From contig CM059586.1 in assembly GCA_030407085.1 (NCBI GenBank), positions 14,836,001 to 14,900,000 on the forward strand: 64,000 bases of DNA. Direction: 5' to 3'. A program made the translations under genes and the position numbers. The stretch comes from Trichopria drosophilae. Its lineage: Eukaryota; Arthropoda; Insecta; Hymenoptera; Diapriidae. The notes beneath the pieces were generated by a model. It was not told where the DNA came from, made no database searches, and saw nothing but the letters and a program-made list of their open reading frames with translations. The first letter of the stretch is position 1. Each line of letters starts with the position of its first letter. This document shows positions 46,287 to 59,479 of the stretch, in pieces.

Positions 46287-48138
46287 AGGTATGTTTCAAA
46301 GGGTTAAGAGAGTGTTTTGTCGGTCAGCAATTTAACATATTAAATCAATATTTACGAACCGTTGTTAACTAGTTGGTAATATTAAGTAGATTTCCCTGCT
46401 TGGTAAAAAGAAGGGTTCTTAATTACTAGAAACTATGATAAAAAAGTACCAACATTTATTTCAACTACTCCTGGTTGGGTTTAGTGACATGGCGCCACAA
46501 TGCTGTCGTCGCGCGAAAAATGAAATATTTATATCGTATGTTTCCGGAGGGCGACAAATGACCCCGTGTGTCTGACAGTGGGGAAAGATCGAAACGCTGA
46601 TCTAAAAACAAATACAGGGACCTGCTGACGATTTACTATTGATTCATGAACATATCGAATTTGCACCAATTAATGTACATATTGTACAAATAATTAAGTA
46701 ACAGAACAATAATTGAAAATAACATTTGGAATCCAAGTTTTGAATATATTTCTTGAATTACACGAATTTATTCAGATTCTGTAATTAATAAAAAGAAGTT
46801 TATCAATATAATGTGAAAAAGCTCGTTGTTAGTTCATTCCCTCGGTTCACCGAACATCTTTATTACGGCGACCACCATGCAGCCATTTATATTGTCTACC
46901 GCCGGTCATATTTTCGGGCTCCTGTATTAACGATCTGGACCTGACTCAAGACGATGTATATTTTTTTTCTTGAAGATGCACAATTAATAACAACCCCATT
47001 CTTTAATTATTGGCCTCGTACCACGACAGGCTCTCGCTATATGCCGATGCGTTTTCAGGCCCATAATGTGTTTGGCGCGAAAAGAAGATGGGGAAATGTC
47101 CGTTTTAACGAGTTACGTCTTAATAATTTTCGATGTTTATAAACATTGCAAATTAACTCGATTGCTTCAATATATCACGTGGTGATAAAATCGTAAAACC
47201 CTGAGCTCGTTCGGTGACCGTGCGAATTACACGATCGTTAAATGTTTCTCGCCTGCAAATGAAATTATATCGAATGGAAGGATGAGTTAAGATCGCAAAA
47301 CTGTTTCTTCTCTTTTCTCAATATTTTCGAAGATGATAGAAAACTTATCATCTTATATAAGGACAATTTTTTTAATTTGTCAATGGCTTTCAATTCAATG
47401 GAATTGTTATAATATGTAATGGTACATGGTATAAAATTGAAAAAGATAACAGAAGTCATTAATTCCATAGTTGATTTATGGTATTCGATCAATAAAACAC
47501 TCCATTATTTAAATTCTGGGAATCGTAGATAGTTTATTCCTCAAGGGAACATATTTTTGAACGTTAAAAGCCATGCTAACATTATATTGTGTTGTTCTCT
47601 CAGTGAACAAATGTATCAACTTCGTAAGTTATCTATTAGAAAGTACAATGCTGTAATTTAAATGCATTACATTAATTAAGAATTAGTATATAAAGAGAGC
47701 AAAAAAAGTGTATACATTTAAAAACAGCAGAAGAAACTTACATTTTATGTCATTTGAAGATTATGAATATCAGAACCTCTGTAATTGTCCTTCGTTTTTT
47801 CTATTTCATTAAGTTTGTTTTTATTTCGCACGTCTTTAGGCAACTCCAAATATCTTCTACATAAATAATTCCTTCAGAGAAAATTAATGTACACACAAAG
47901 TTTAGATGTGAAGAACAGTGATGTGCAGATTTTAATTCAACCATTTAGCCTAGTGTAAAATTATTCCGGTTGACATAAGTTCCTCAGCAACTGACCGAAG
48001 AACAAAATGTGATGTTGAAATCAATATTTAGGCCATTTTTCAACCTATCTAGACGTACGTTGTAAGGCATTTTTGGATACTACGATCCGGAAGATCTACT
48101 CAAACTTTAAGGCGGCTGTTAGCAAATAAAGCTGACAA
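46287..48138. other. A+T-rich DNA with a moderate G+C patch at 46.48-47.1 kb
   Basis: No motif, splice-bounded frame or repeat could be supported. Confidence 0.45.
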
Positions 48139-48508
48139 ATGCTCAATCAAGAGCAGTATCTAGGTGTGCTTATGAACGCCATAATTGGGCATATAAAGGG
48201 AAAAGTGGATGAAAACTGGCTGGATTACTGGCAATGTGTTCTAGGTTAAGAGTCAATTCTGATAGGACGTGAATTGTTAGAACACTTACTTTACAAGATA
48301 GACGGAACACGTTATATGCGAATGCCTAGATATGATCAGTATCAAACGAAGTGTCTTTGAAAACGATATTATCTCATCAGAAGATTTAAAGGAGTGCAAT
48401 GTATTCCATCTCCTGAGATTCTATAAGAAACTCAGGTTGGAATCTTTATATAGTCTTGGCAGCTTCAGAGGCAGAAAAGTTCGGGACAATATTCAAAAAC
48501 TAATTTAG
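48139..48508 (+). pseudogene. Broken coding-like frame, unrecognised
   Basis: From ATG at 48139, 36 codons are open, then TAA at 48247, then 36 more open codons to TGA at 48358. Before that TGA, a second frame beginning at ATG 48332 takes over and runs 58 codons to TAG at 48506. The join lies around 48350, consistent with a one-base insertion. The residues look like a real globular protein, for example VDENWLDYWQCVLG, then LYKIDGTRYMRMPRYDQYQ, then NVFHLLRFYKK and LGSFRGRKVRDNIQ. I cannot name the family. With one nonsense change and one frame shift it would be a decayed gene or an element-borne gene. No poly(A) tract or splice sites help to choose. Confidence 0.45.
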
Positions 48509-49468
48509 TATTACTCATCAATTTTTCCTCTAAATCTAAGGTTAAAGTTACCTTGATTGGAACTTCTTATTGCATTTTTAATCGTTTTTTACTTTACATT
48601 TTTAAACATACTTTGTCAGAAAAAGTCGGAATCCAACTGGTTCATCTTTTTCGTGGATAACAAATTAAGTGTTTTACAAAAAAAAAAACATATTTAGAGC
48701 GTCGATAAAACATTTTTGAAACCGGTGCGAAGTTCTCATAAAAGATGTCCAAGAAAAATTTAAGCTCAAAATGTTGGTAATTAATTATATTAAATATCAG
48801 GTTATTAAATATACGTATGGAAACAACCCGCGAACATGATCTAGCATGGTCCCCCGATCAGACATGCATGAATATAGATTACGTTTGAATTGCCAACATA
48901 GGCACGATATTCTTGCGCCGATGTTGTTCAAACGATGTGATTGCGAACAATGTTGTTCAAACAAAAAGATAGTTATTAACAAAGGATCAAATTCTTAACA
49001 AAAATTTGTAATACGATTTTTCGATTCGGAAAATTTAAACAAAAATTGTTTGGATATTTCTGAACCAAAAATATCTACTGAATCTTTTCATAATATATAT
49101 CGCGACAAAGTTAATTTTGAATTACATGTATTTAGCGATTGTAATCAACGGGAATATTTTAATCGTTCGGAAATGCGTCGTATAGATACGAGTAAATTTG
49201 AATGTGTTTACTACAGAAAATGTAAATAGTCACCCTTAAATAGAAATTGCATCCTGTTTATTAAAATTGGGAGATTAGCCGACTCGAATGCGCCGAGAAC
49301 AGCAACATTGTAGCCTTATCTCGGAATTATTCAGTGACCGAGTATCGGCTCGATCGCACGACTGTCAATTATATGGAGACCGAATTTAATTCCGGTCACT
49401 TTTGCAACTTTACTTCAGATTGAAAAATTGCATTTAAAACGTTTAAAAAAATAAATGTAATTTATTTT
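48509..49468. other. A+T-rich spacer
   Basis: Nothing supported. Confidence 0.5.
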
Positions 49469-49789
49469 TTAACAAACATATTTTTTATAAATATTATAGA
49501 AGAATTTGGGCATGTAATCTAACATTTGAAACTGAATGCCGCTTATTTTAATGTCTTTACTTTGTGTCTCGAAGATGCCGATACGTAAATCGTTTCTTCG
49601 AAAATGAAATGCATGCATGCAAGAAGAACACTGTGCGGAGTGTTGGATCGATACACGACGAAATAAAATCGTCTTCAATGAAGGCCGTAATCTTATTTTA
49701 GAGTATACCTGTTGTTTATCTGGTTTGTAAATCATACAAATAAGTGAGAGGAAAATAACAATGCATAATAGGATGCGTAAAATCTGCAT
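49469..49789 (-). CDS. Small frame with signal-peptide-like N-terminus
   Basis: A 106-codon minus-strand frame. It starts in a favourable context (TTTAAATG) and its first 20 residues (MQILRILLCIVIFLSLICMI) form a hydrophobic signal-peptide- or anchor-like stretch, followed by a basic, polar region with a CSSC pair. It matches no secreted family I know, and it lacks clear dibasic cleavage sites with amidation signals. Frames of about 100 codons are rare outside CpG islands and repeats here, which is the main reason to list it. A chance frame remains the more likely explanation. Confidence 0.2.
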   Translation of the reverse strand: MQILRILLCIVIFLSLICMIYKPDKQQVYSKIRLRPSLKTILFRRVSIQHSAQCSSCMHAFHFRRNDLRIGIFETQSKDIKISGIQFQMLDYMPKFFYNIYKKYVC

Positions 49790-52700
49790 TTAAACTATTT
49801 TTTAGTAAGGCAGTTCGAACACCAGATATTTTTATAACTCTACAACGATGCACTTACTTATTTCCGAAGATCACTGAAAATAAAGGAATATCATAATCGA
49901 TAGGGGCCAAGTTTGTTGCAAATTAATACCAGCGTATCATTTCATGGTTAACATTGATAGAAGACGATTAATCATTGCCAATCTTTTACAAGTTCTTCTT
50001 CTTAAACACAACAATTTCTTATGCAATCGACGAAACAGTAAATGCACAAAGCTCCACTGTCATTGTTCAAGATAGAGGTTCACAAAATAAATTAGAATCC
50101 TTTTTTTATCGAACACCAATCAATATGTATCGCACATAATAAAAATTGTTTGATCAAACAAGAAGAAAACATTGGAATTTGGAACCCCCTTAACCGAATG
50201 TTAATTATCATTTTGATAATGCGGAACGTTTAAATTTAATCAAAATCGCATCAAAATTATACCCACGTATAGTCGTAAATTATTTACGTATAGCATAAAC
50301 ACCGAAGTGCAGACAAATTTATCTAAATTGCCATCACGAGGGAATATTTTTGTAACACTCGCAAGTAGCTCAATCAGAAGCGTTCGACTCGTATACCCTC
50401 GGAAATGATGTCGATCGCGTATTTCATGCACGTGTTGCCTCGCTGAAGATTTTAAAAAGTTTTGCACCTGCGTATGAACTACTTACCGGCTGAATAAGCC
50501 TGCTCATGGTCATCGTCGATTTTGTTCTAATATTGGTGTTTATATATAAAATACCGGAACGAGATAATTTGCCGATTACGATCATAATCGACTGTAATAA
50601 AATTTAAAGAGGATATAAGGATGAACTCATCTGCTTCATGGAAATTTCTACTCGTACTAGAGAAACGATATACCATGGCTTTTGCAGCAATATGAGTGAT
50701 TTTTCTTTTCTCCTTTTAGCCTCTTTAGCAAGCAGACATCTCACTCCTTGAATACTGCAACAGTTTCATTTCATAATTTTGCACTGCTATATTTCCTTCG
50801 GGTTGGACGATAATTTCTTCATTCCAAGTACTACCTTATAGAAAATCTTTCACGTCGCAATTGCGAAACCTTAAAATTAAACGTTTTGCGCAATTATTGG
50901 TGAGAAGTTTTGTTTCGTATACCGTTTATGGCGATTAAGTGACTTACACAACATTTGAGGAGCTCAATTTGTATTTTGAGTCTGTTCTTTAATTTGTTTA
51001 GCACATTCTAATTTTTTTTTGTCTGTATTTTAAAAAATCTCTTTAATAATATCCAAAACATAAAAAAGAACTGTTTAAGACTTAAAAATATGAAGATGTT
51101 TTAAATACTTTGGATTAACAGCTCTTAATTATAATGTTAATTACAATTTTAATTTCTTATAATTAAAGAGTTTATTTTTGTATCTTAATAATTTCAGTTT
51201 CACTTTCATTTTTGGAATCGATCGCCACCTAGTTAGAAACACAACTCTTCAATCTAGGGATGCAGTTACCAAAATAAAAAAGGTAGTCCAAAACGAGACA
51301 GATATAAGACCTCAAACATAAGACTATTTCGAGATTACTGTTTTAAGAAGTAATAAGTAAGACTTCTTTCAGATGTAATTTTTCAGATTACTATAATTAA
51401 GATTTCTTCGCAAAGTCTTTTTCAAAACATTCTTGGAATGAACTCTCGACCACTATTTCAAGTGATTCGTGCTGTTTTTCTTTTTGGTAAATTCGGCGGT
51501 ACGTAATCGCGAATTCGAGAACACATAAAAAGATTCTGCCATGTTTGGTAAACCAACAATTTTCCGACCAATTAAAAAAGAATCACAGGTCAAATCATTT
51601 TTTTATAATTAAAACTTCGAAATTTTAAGTTGTTATCTGTAAAATTGACAAAATCAAGCAAAAGAGATGTAATTTAAAAATCGACATTTTATATCCAAAA
51701 TAATGAGGAGAAAATTTCAAACGTGTATATTTCGAAATAACTTTTTTGAAGTTTACAAAAGTTCTCAAATTTAGAACAGAAAATTGTAAAACCTATATAA
51801 ATATTATTAAGTACAATTATTAACAAATATACCATTAATTCTTGTTTGATATATAGATTGTGGCGAATAAACGTAAAAAAAAAGTTATTTTAAAATTAAT
51901 GATAATTTTGTTGGCAAGAATGTCAATGTGAATGTTTAATGAAAATTCGAACATGAAATGTTATGCCCCCCCCCCCCGCCCCAATATCAACAACAAAAAA
52001 TCTTATTTTTTTTACCCATCGAAGATAGAAATTTGACCTAAAAATACTCTCAAAAATCATTTTATTGTGTAAATAAATATAATATTGTAGCATATCATAT
52101 TTTAAACAGTGAGTAATTCTACTATATATTAGTAAAATTACTCTTCTTTATTTGGGCTTTACCTTTATTTTGAAGATAAAAGTATTGATTTTTAACGAAT
52201 AGCACATTTGCCTTCTTTAAAATCCTTTTTTAAATTCGATGTTTCTCATTATTGTATTATTTTTACGTGAACTCGAGTGTCACAGTACTAAAAAAGTAAT
52301 TTTAAATTAAGAATAGGATAATGTTAAGCTTGAGGGGTTTTAGATTCCCTAGTTGATTTTTATTTTGGAGCGACAATGATGAATTTAATTCCGTTTCGCT
52401 ACTTAAAAAATCAATAGAAATACAGATTTTGATTCATCATATTATTTTGTCGTGAAGAGATTCCTTACTAAGAAATTAATATTAAAAATAGGAAAAATTT
52501 TTGTTCTTGCAAAGTTATCACAAAAATAATTCAGATTTTTTTGAAATATAGACGAAATCAAGTTTTACAATTTCTATCAGACTACTTCTGTTAAATATTA
52601 CAGTTTGCAATTTAAATATATAATAATTTATTGTATAAATATATAAATATAATCATAAAAATAATTCTTCACTCTTTTACTTTACTTGACGTGCACTGTC

Positions 52701-53721
52701 ACTACAAAATTCATGTCCTGTAGCATCCGCTTACTTTAAAGTTATTTATAGTTAATTTCTACAAATACTATCATAAAATTATTACAGAAATTAATTAAAA
52801 AATATTTCAAGTTAATTATTTCCTTTTTAGTTTGATTTGAGGTAAAATTAGGTACAAAGTAATATAAATTTCTAAAAACTGTTCCGATATGGGGCCAGTG
52901 TTCCGTTATTAGTACTTTTCTTATTTATTAGTATTAAAGATTGGAAACAGATATTAAAGAAACTAGTACGTTTCCTTCTACTTGCAAATTATACAATTAG
53001 ACAACATAAATACCTGAACTCTAAGGCGAATAGTAATGTTTCGATTGGTTTTGATTTATTTGAAGGTTATGATTCCACATTAATACAAGCTATTTTCTAA
53101 CGAAAATTTTGATGTTCACACAAAAAGCGACTTACATTAAATGATTTTTACACATTGAAAAATTATTCACAGTGTCGTAATGATAAGTAGGTTCAACGTC
53201 AATATTGTTTTACATTTTGAAATACTGTAGTAACTATTTCTTTCGAGAAAAGCCATTAACATTTACATTATTATAATAGAATAATTTGCGTACATTAAAA
53301 AAACTGCCACAATTGTCACGGCATTATGTATGGATAATTTTTTTTCGGGATTTTTCTCACTGAAAAAAATAAACCTTGCCGGGACTATAACCGGGATATT
53401 TCGACCACCTAACGAAATGTCTAAAATCATAGAAATATTTCCATCGTAACTCCCGTTGTAATAATTGAAAGTATATTAAATCTGAATTATTCTGAATCAG
53501 TTTCAGAGTTCGTAGTAAAAATATATTCGAATAAAAACATCTACGTGCATATTTCATATTAGTTCATCATACGTTAATTTATATAGAATGTTTTGACAAA
53601 TTTAGGAAAATTTCGAATGTATTTTAAAAGATATTACGAAATAAAATGAAATTATAATCATTATTGTTAATTAAAAATTCATTAAACTTAAGAAATTTCA
53701 ATATTGCAAGAGTAACCGAAG
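49790..53721. other. Long A+T-rich DNA, nothing supported
   Basis: No gene or clear repeat. A C12 run lies at 51966-51977. Open frames are below 80 codons and of low-complexity composition. Confidence 0.5.
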
Positions 53722-54001
53722 CACTGTGGGGAATTAGCTGTACTGCTTGGTTTAAATTACGATTAACGCGAAACTACTCTACCGATTCCAACCGACTTTT
53801 TATTTACAAAAGCTAATAAAATTTGGAAAAAGATTGGCCCATTATTTTGCTAATGTTTGCGATTTTTATAATGTCATTTATGAAGTTTTTAAAAATCTAA
53901 CTGAATAATGTTTTGGGTCATTTAAAAAAAAATTATTAGAATCGGTTAAGTAGTTTAGCGTTAATCGTAATTTGAAGTTGTACTGGTAATTCCCCGCAGT
54001 G
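53722..54001. mobile_element. 280-bp miniature element, CACTG-GGGG ends
   Basis: The inverted ends (CACTGTGGGGAATTA and CACTGCGGGGAATTA) continue into conserved blocks, including AAATTACGATTAACGC and ACCGATTC, over about 70 bp. There is no coding capacity and no convincing target duplication. The ends are hAT-like in style, but without an 8-bp duplication the superfamily stays open. Confidence 0.65.
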
Positions 54002-54659
54002 TGGCGTTTACCTCACATTTCCTTTCATTCTATAGGATATTGGCACGTCCACGATTCCACTTAGAATTTCATTCTATTTCGCATATTAAGTCTGCATAAA
54101 ATCTAGTTCTTCGAACCTTTGCCAACGTGCAACAATGACGCATATTAAGAAAAGTCTGATCGGTAAGCATTTCGATCTGCCAAATATGTTTTCTGTTTCT
54201 TTGGCTTCGCGAACTTCCTTATGCTTCTAATTTTCACGAAAATTTACATGGTCGTTTTAATGTAAATTATTTGCATTCCAATTTTTCTTTTGAAATGGGA
54301 ATGTTTAAGTATCTAAAGACTAACTAAGGTAATGCTGCAATTTTCACTCATTCTTATTTGGGCGCCATCTACAGACTCATATTTCATAGAATTCCCATCT
54401 ATGAAAGTTAGATTTTCTTAGTTGTCCCCTTAGTTTTAGAAATTCTGGGCCTCGAAACAAAAATTTCAGTAGATATAAGATATTTTCAACATATTTTTTG
54501 CAGGCTAACTTCTCAATTCGTTTCAAACTCAAATCAGATTAATCGTGTATAAAACCACGACGAAAATTAAAGTTAAACGACACGCACGCTTCTGCGCGAT
54601 GTGAAATCAAAGCAAAAAATAAATTCTCGACGAATTATAGAGTAAAATTCCATCACATT
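54002..54659. other. A+T-rich spacer
   Basis: Nothing supported. Confidence 0.5.
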
Positions 54660-55340
54660 GGAGCATAACCTCACATACGCGCGATTCGTTACGTGATTCA
54701 GCCGTCAGAATCCGGGGCCGGTAACCGGGAAGCGACAGAACAAAAAAATGAAGAGGCCGCTGTGGACGGGGAAGAAAAAATTGAAGAAGGCCGCTGAATG
54801 TAAAATCGCGTCGGATTTAAATATTTTTTTAACAAAAAATAATGATTCACCTGATTCGCAAAGCCGGACACGGCGAGCAGCGCGAGAGGTAAAATAAATA
54901 ATGGGAAACTCGTTAGAGCGTAGGATGTTGCTGGTGATTAATTTTCGCGTAGTTACACAGTGTATAGCCGCGAGTGAAGTGCGACAAAAATAGACGTTCT
55001 ACGCGTTGTTATTAATAGAATCATAGCGCGTCGGTGTTGGCAACGTCGTCCGTCGTTTTAACGAGCCGAGACCGCTGAAATGTATCAATTTTTCAGTTGA
55101 ATTCGACGAACGGAAATATTTTCTGAGGGAGCGACGCGATCATGTCCGACGGCCGACGCTCAGAGATCGACGCCGCCATTGGGATGCTGCATGGAGGTCC
55201 TTTATACAGGCTCCTCCTGTTTCCCCGATTTCCGGGAATTCCAAATTATGGATTTTTTTTGAAAAGCGAGCAGGAACATATGCGCCTTTCGTCACAGTAT
55301 ATGCGTCGGAGGATGGGGAAAAACTTGTTAAGATGAACGC
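54660..55340. other. CpG-rich island
   Basis: G+C- and CpG-enriched. It includes a 49-codon frame from an ATG near 54749 rich in K and R that ends close to a GTAAAA donor-like site (near 54890), and 64-78-codon frames on both strands near 55140-55376. None resembles a known protein. CCGCCAT occurs near 55176. Confidence 0.4.
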
Positions 55341-55888
55341 CGCCGGTCCAGATACGTGCGACTTTGGGTGCATCAATTGATATCGTTTTACAAAATGGAG
55401 TTAGTTTTGAAAATATAGTTAGTTTTGGAAATGTAGCTAGTTTCATCTCGACTAATATCTCAATTTTTGGCACTGAAAATTCAGCCAGTTTCCTGGTGTA
55501 TACTCTGTAGATGTTTTTAATGATTTTTTACCAAAAATTTCAGATTGAATTAAAAGTTAATGAGTTTGGGGTTTTTTATGCCGTAATAATATCAACAGTT
55601 TTTTTTTTATATTTCTTTCAACAACAATAATATAAAGCCCAGAAGTTGTATTTAGGAAACAAAAACCTACGCTTTCAAATAAAACATCCTATTTTCTGAA
55701 GACGGTTCATATCTGATTTTTATTGAGAAATGAGGTCCTAAAACTTGCAAATAAAATTTTTTAGTAAATGGACCGTATAGGACAAGGAAATTTTCTTTTC
55801 TAATTGATTCAAAAATGCGGTGAAGAACAATTTTAGACTTTTAAATGATATAATTAAGCTAATTTAGAGAAATTATCGCGTTCTTGGT
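55341..55888. other. A+T-rich spacer with short direct repeats
   Basis: TTAGTTTTG-AAATATAGTTAGTTTTGGAAATG forms a short imperfect tandem near 55400-55440. Nothing else was recognised. Confidence 0.4.
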
Positions 55889-56687
55889 ACACCGCAAAAA
55901 AAATATTCTTAATTTGAGAGGAAAATTCATCTTCTTAAATCCTCTGTCTTTTTTCTCTAAAAATAAGACTTCCACTAGAAAGAAGGGGAATTCCTCTCTT
56001 TCTGAAAGGAAACATAGCGTAAGGAAGGCTTTCTAATTTTCCTATGAAATTGAGAGGAATCCTCATATTTAACATCCACCATTTCAGTCATTTGCCACAA
56101 GATGGTGCAAATTACGTCCCTTTTTTTCCGCAACTAGTCCATCTCTTCTAACACAGTTTATAAGCAAGTTTACATCGTCACTGCATGCATGCGTATGTAT
56201 GTCGTATTTGTATAGATATGTTTAAGTGTAAGTACATATGTATATTCTTTGCGATTCTACGTTCAACAATTGTATTTATAAATATGTGAGCGATTATAAG
56301 AATATATGAATATATGCGTAAACGATTAGGTATATAAAACGATCTATTAGAAAAGGGGTTTGCTTGTGTGTGCGTGTGTGCATGTGTGTGTGTGTGTGTG
56401 TGTATAAATAAAATATATACATTGTATATTAATATGTGTAAATTATTCAAACAGTATTTCTTGTATCAAACAAGGCTTTTTGTGCAATTTTTTAGAGGAA
56501 TCCTCACGATAGTAGTAGAAAATTACTCTTGTATCAAACGTATATTTTTAAATTAAGAGAAATATTCTTCAGAAGATTAAAATCCTCTTACATTAAGAAT
56601 ATTTCATTTTGACACCATATTGGAGTATAAAAGTTGCGTCAGAATGAGAAAAATCCCTTAAATAGAGATTATTTTTTTTACGTGTGT
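55889..56687. mobile_element. Probable inverted-repeat element with A-run ends
   Basis: The left end ACACCGCAAAAAAAATATTC pairs imperfectly with the inverted right end ACACACGTAAAAAAAATAAT. A better match to the left arm lies inside the right half (around 56555-56625, AAATATTCTTAA and AGAGGA blocks), so right-arm sequences are duplicated. The interior holds the (GT)n microsatellite. The minus-strand 90-codon frame there includes a dinucleotide-encoded H-T repeat and is not a gene. Confidence 0.45.
56361..56404. repeat. (GT)n microsatellite
   Basis: GT repeat, interrupted once each by GC and CA near its start, followed by a pure GT run. Confidence 0.9.
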
Positions 56688-56805
56688 GCATTAACGCCAG
56701 GAAGGACACTTTTTGCACTTCAATTTCAATGAAGTATTTTTATGAAAATCGAACATCAACAAAATTGAAAGGTATTGCACTATTTTCAATAACCTAATCA
56801 AAATT

Positions 56806-57797
56806 GAGCTATCGTAATTAGTAAATTAAATGCAGCGATTTAAATGGGAAAAACGCAAAAAATCAGTTATAGTTTTGAATGAAATATATTTTTCTCATCG
56901 AAAGAGTATTTTCGTTCATAAAATTCCTTCACTAAAGATGAAGAAAATAGTTGTAGTATTAAGAAATATTTTTAAAATATTAACAAAATAACATCGTGAT
57001 CACAAAATCGCGATCACAGTGAGTAATTTCTTTTTAAAAGTGAACAAATTTGTTTCATGAAAACTATAAACTTTAGGCAAAATTTTCTACGAAGTTGATA
57101 GCATTTTTATTTTTTTAAATTTTCGGACAAACGTAATTTTTTCAAAAGTGGCTGAAAAAATGTTAGTGTATTCTATGACAAATTCTAAGTTAATTTTGTT
57201 TCTAAGGAATTTTTTTAAGGAAGAGAAATTTTGTCTAAAGTCTATAGTTTTCAACATAAGAAATTATTATTCTTGAAATCTAGAAATGATTAAAAATTTA
57301 GTTTCTCAAAAACTATAAATTTTAGAGAAAATCTTCTTAGGACAACAAAATTTTAGAATTAGTCAAAGATTACTCTCAATTTTTTCAGATTTTTTAAATG
57401 ACTTTTTTCATAATTTCGATTTTCTTAATTTTCGAAAAATAACAAATTGTATCAACAAATTCTGAAAAAAAATTGAGAATATTCTTTGACACATTCTAAG
57501 AAACGTTTATTCTCACAATATTTTTTGTGGAGTTTGCAGTTTTCATGACAAAAATTTGTTAAGTTTTAAAAAGAAAATTCTCCCTACGGGGCCATTTTGT
57601 GATCATGATGTTAGTTTTTTAATATTTAAAAAATATATCTTAATACTAAAACTATTTTTTTCAGATTTAGCGAAAGAATTTTGTGCCGGCAAGTAATCTT
57701 TCTATGAGAAAAAAATGTTTTATAAAAAAGTATACCCGATTTTTTGCGTTTTTTGGCATTTAAATCATTATATTTAATTTTCTAATTAAGATAGCAT
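56806..57797. mobile_element. Foldback element about 1 kb, diverged
   Basis: The outer arms pair (GCTATCGTAATTAG with its inverse near 57785; GATTTAAATG and AACGCAAAAAATC blocks likewise). The inner blocks TTAAGAAATATTTTTAAAATA and CATCGTGATCACAAAAT pair with inverted copies at 57595-57640. The centre is near 57300. Within the arms an AAAACTATAAA(C/T)TTTAG block occurs at 57059 and 57306, with inverted versions between them. No reading frame. Confidence 0.55.
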
Positions 57798-59237
57798 TCA
57801 CAAAGAGTGAATTTTTCGTTCAAGAAATTTTGAATGCGCACTGAAAAAAATTCGGAATTTATTAGTCTTGAAAAAAAATTACTGATGAAAAAGTGTTCAC
57901 AAAATTGAGAAAAAACTCTTTTCCAAACAAAATCATACATAATACTGCAATTAGTAGTGCAGTGAATTGAAAAAAAATAATTTCAGATATAACACCATGA
58001 TTAATTTACTCGTTTATTCGAAATAAAGAAGAGGCAATGCACTTTAATTCGGATCACGAAAAAAAATCATCTGCAAATGTAACGGAATGAAGTAAAAACA
58101 TGTATTTCTATGTGAAAATTTGTATATTATTTTTATGTTTTTATATTTTAATATTAGAGACTGTTTGAGAAGGATATAAACCATTTTAAAAAAAAATGAT
58201 TCTGTCTTTTAATATATACACTTCTGCTGCACTTTAATGAGTGCATAGTGTCTGTTACATATGCTTGTGTGAAATAATATATGTGACTTTTTAACTATAA
58301 TTCGGAACCGATTTGGTTTATGGTAGAAAAATTAACAACATCTGTATTACTATCTACAATATAATTAGTAAATTATAGGGATAGTCACCATAAGGTTGGG
58401 TGAAAGTAAATTTGTTTAAACACTCAATTTTTCTGTGAATTTTTTAACGTAAATTACGAAATAATTTTTATTTTATTAATACTGAAATTGTCCATCAAGT
58501 TTGTGAGGTTTTCTTGTACAAAATTTCTTGGAAATTGATTTGGGTTTGAAATTCCGAATGAGGAAGATCCTTTGATGACACGAAAATGTTTCATTATTTG
58601 TAGTAAAAATTTTGGGAAAAATGCATACATATAGTTGGATATAATTATAGATAGATTTTGATGATTTATATATTATTATATGTGGATCTTTAATATGTAT
58701 TGAGTAATTTCATTTATTTCATAGTTCAGTGCTATTTTGATTATATTAGAGGGTGTATTCACCTGTAAATAAATAAAATAAATAAGTAGGTAATATTAAA
58801 TTAAAAATTTGAGACGATGCAATTTCCAAGATATGTTTTCAATAATAAAAAATTTTAAATATGGATATATTGTGTCATATTTTGGTAATTCGATATTAAG
58901 AATATCCTAATTTTATGATACATTTCGTAATATGCAAAAAAAGGTAAATAAAATTTTATCCATTTTTTTGTAAATTGTGGAATATTGTAATACTACTTTT
59001 ACAGCAAACTAGTTGGGGCAAAAATACTCTAAAAGTAGAAGGAAGGCTCAAGACAAAATAATTCTCTGTATTTTTTAATTGGGATTGTTAAAATTACATT
59101 TTTTCAGAAATAAATCATTTGAATCACAAAAATTCCTATAGTTTATGCTAGAACATTTTATATATACACATCTTTCTCACAGAATTTTCGAAATAATAAT
59201 TATTACGTTGTCCGATATGAATTTATTTTTATTCCTT
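57798..59237. other. A+T-rich DNA
   Basis: GCACTGAAAAAAATTCGG at 57837 resembles element ends elsewhere in the window, but no partner end was found. Confidence 0.4.
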
Positions 59238-59479
59238 CACTGTTAGAAATTTCTCTAGGAATTTTCTGAAATAGTAACTGAAGTATTTTACTGTTACCGG
59301 TTCAGAATTTTACAAAACAAAATTAAGAAACATTTTCAAAAAATTACGAAAAAATTTCAGACAATTACCAAAATATTTCAGAAAATTACTAAACCCTGTT
59401 TCGTAAAATTCTGAAGCCTTAACGATCAAAAAACTTTGGATACTCTTTCAGGAAATTGCTACAGAAATTTTTAACAGTG
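59238..59479. mobile_element. 242-bp miniature element, CACTGTTA ends
   Basis: The inverted ends CACTGTTAGAAATTTCT and CACTGTTAAAAATTTCT pair, and the arms continue with CTGAAA-AGTA and TTCAGAATTTTAC blocks to the centre near 59.36 kb. No reliable target duplication and no coding capacity. Confidence 0.65.

Noticed and set aside
56178..56450. 90-codon minus-strand frame with an HTHT run
   Set aside because: The run is only the (GT)n microsatellite in translation.
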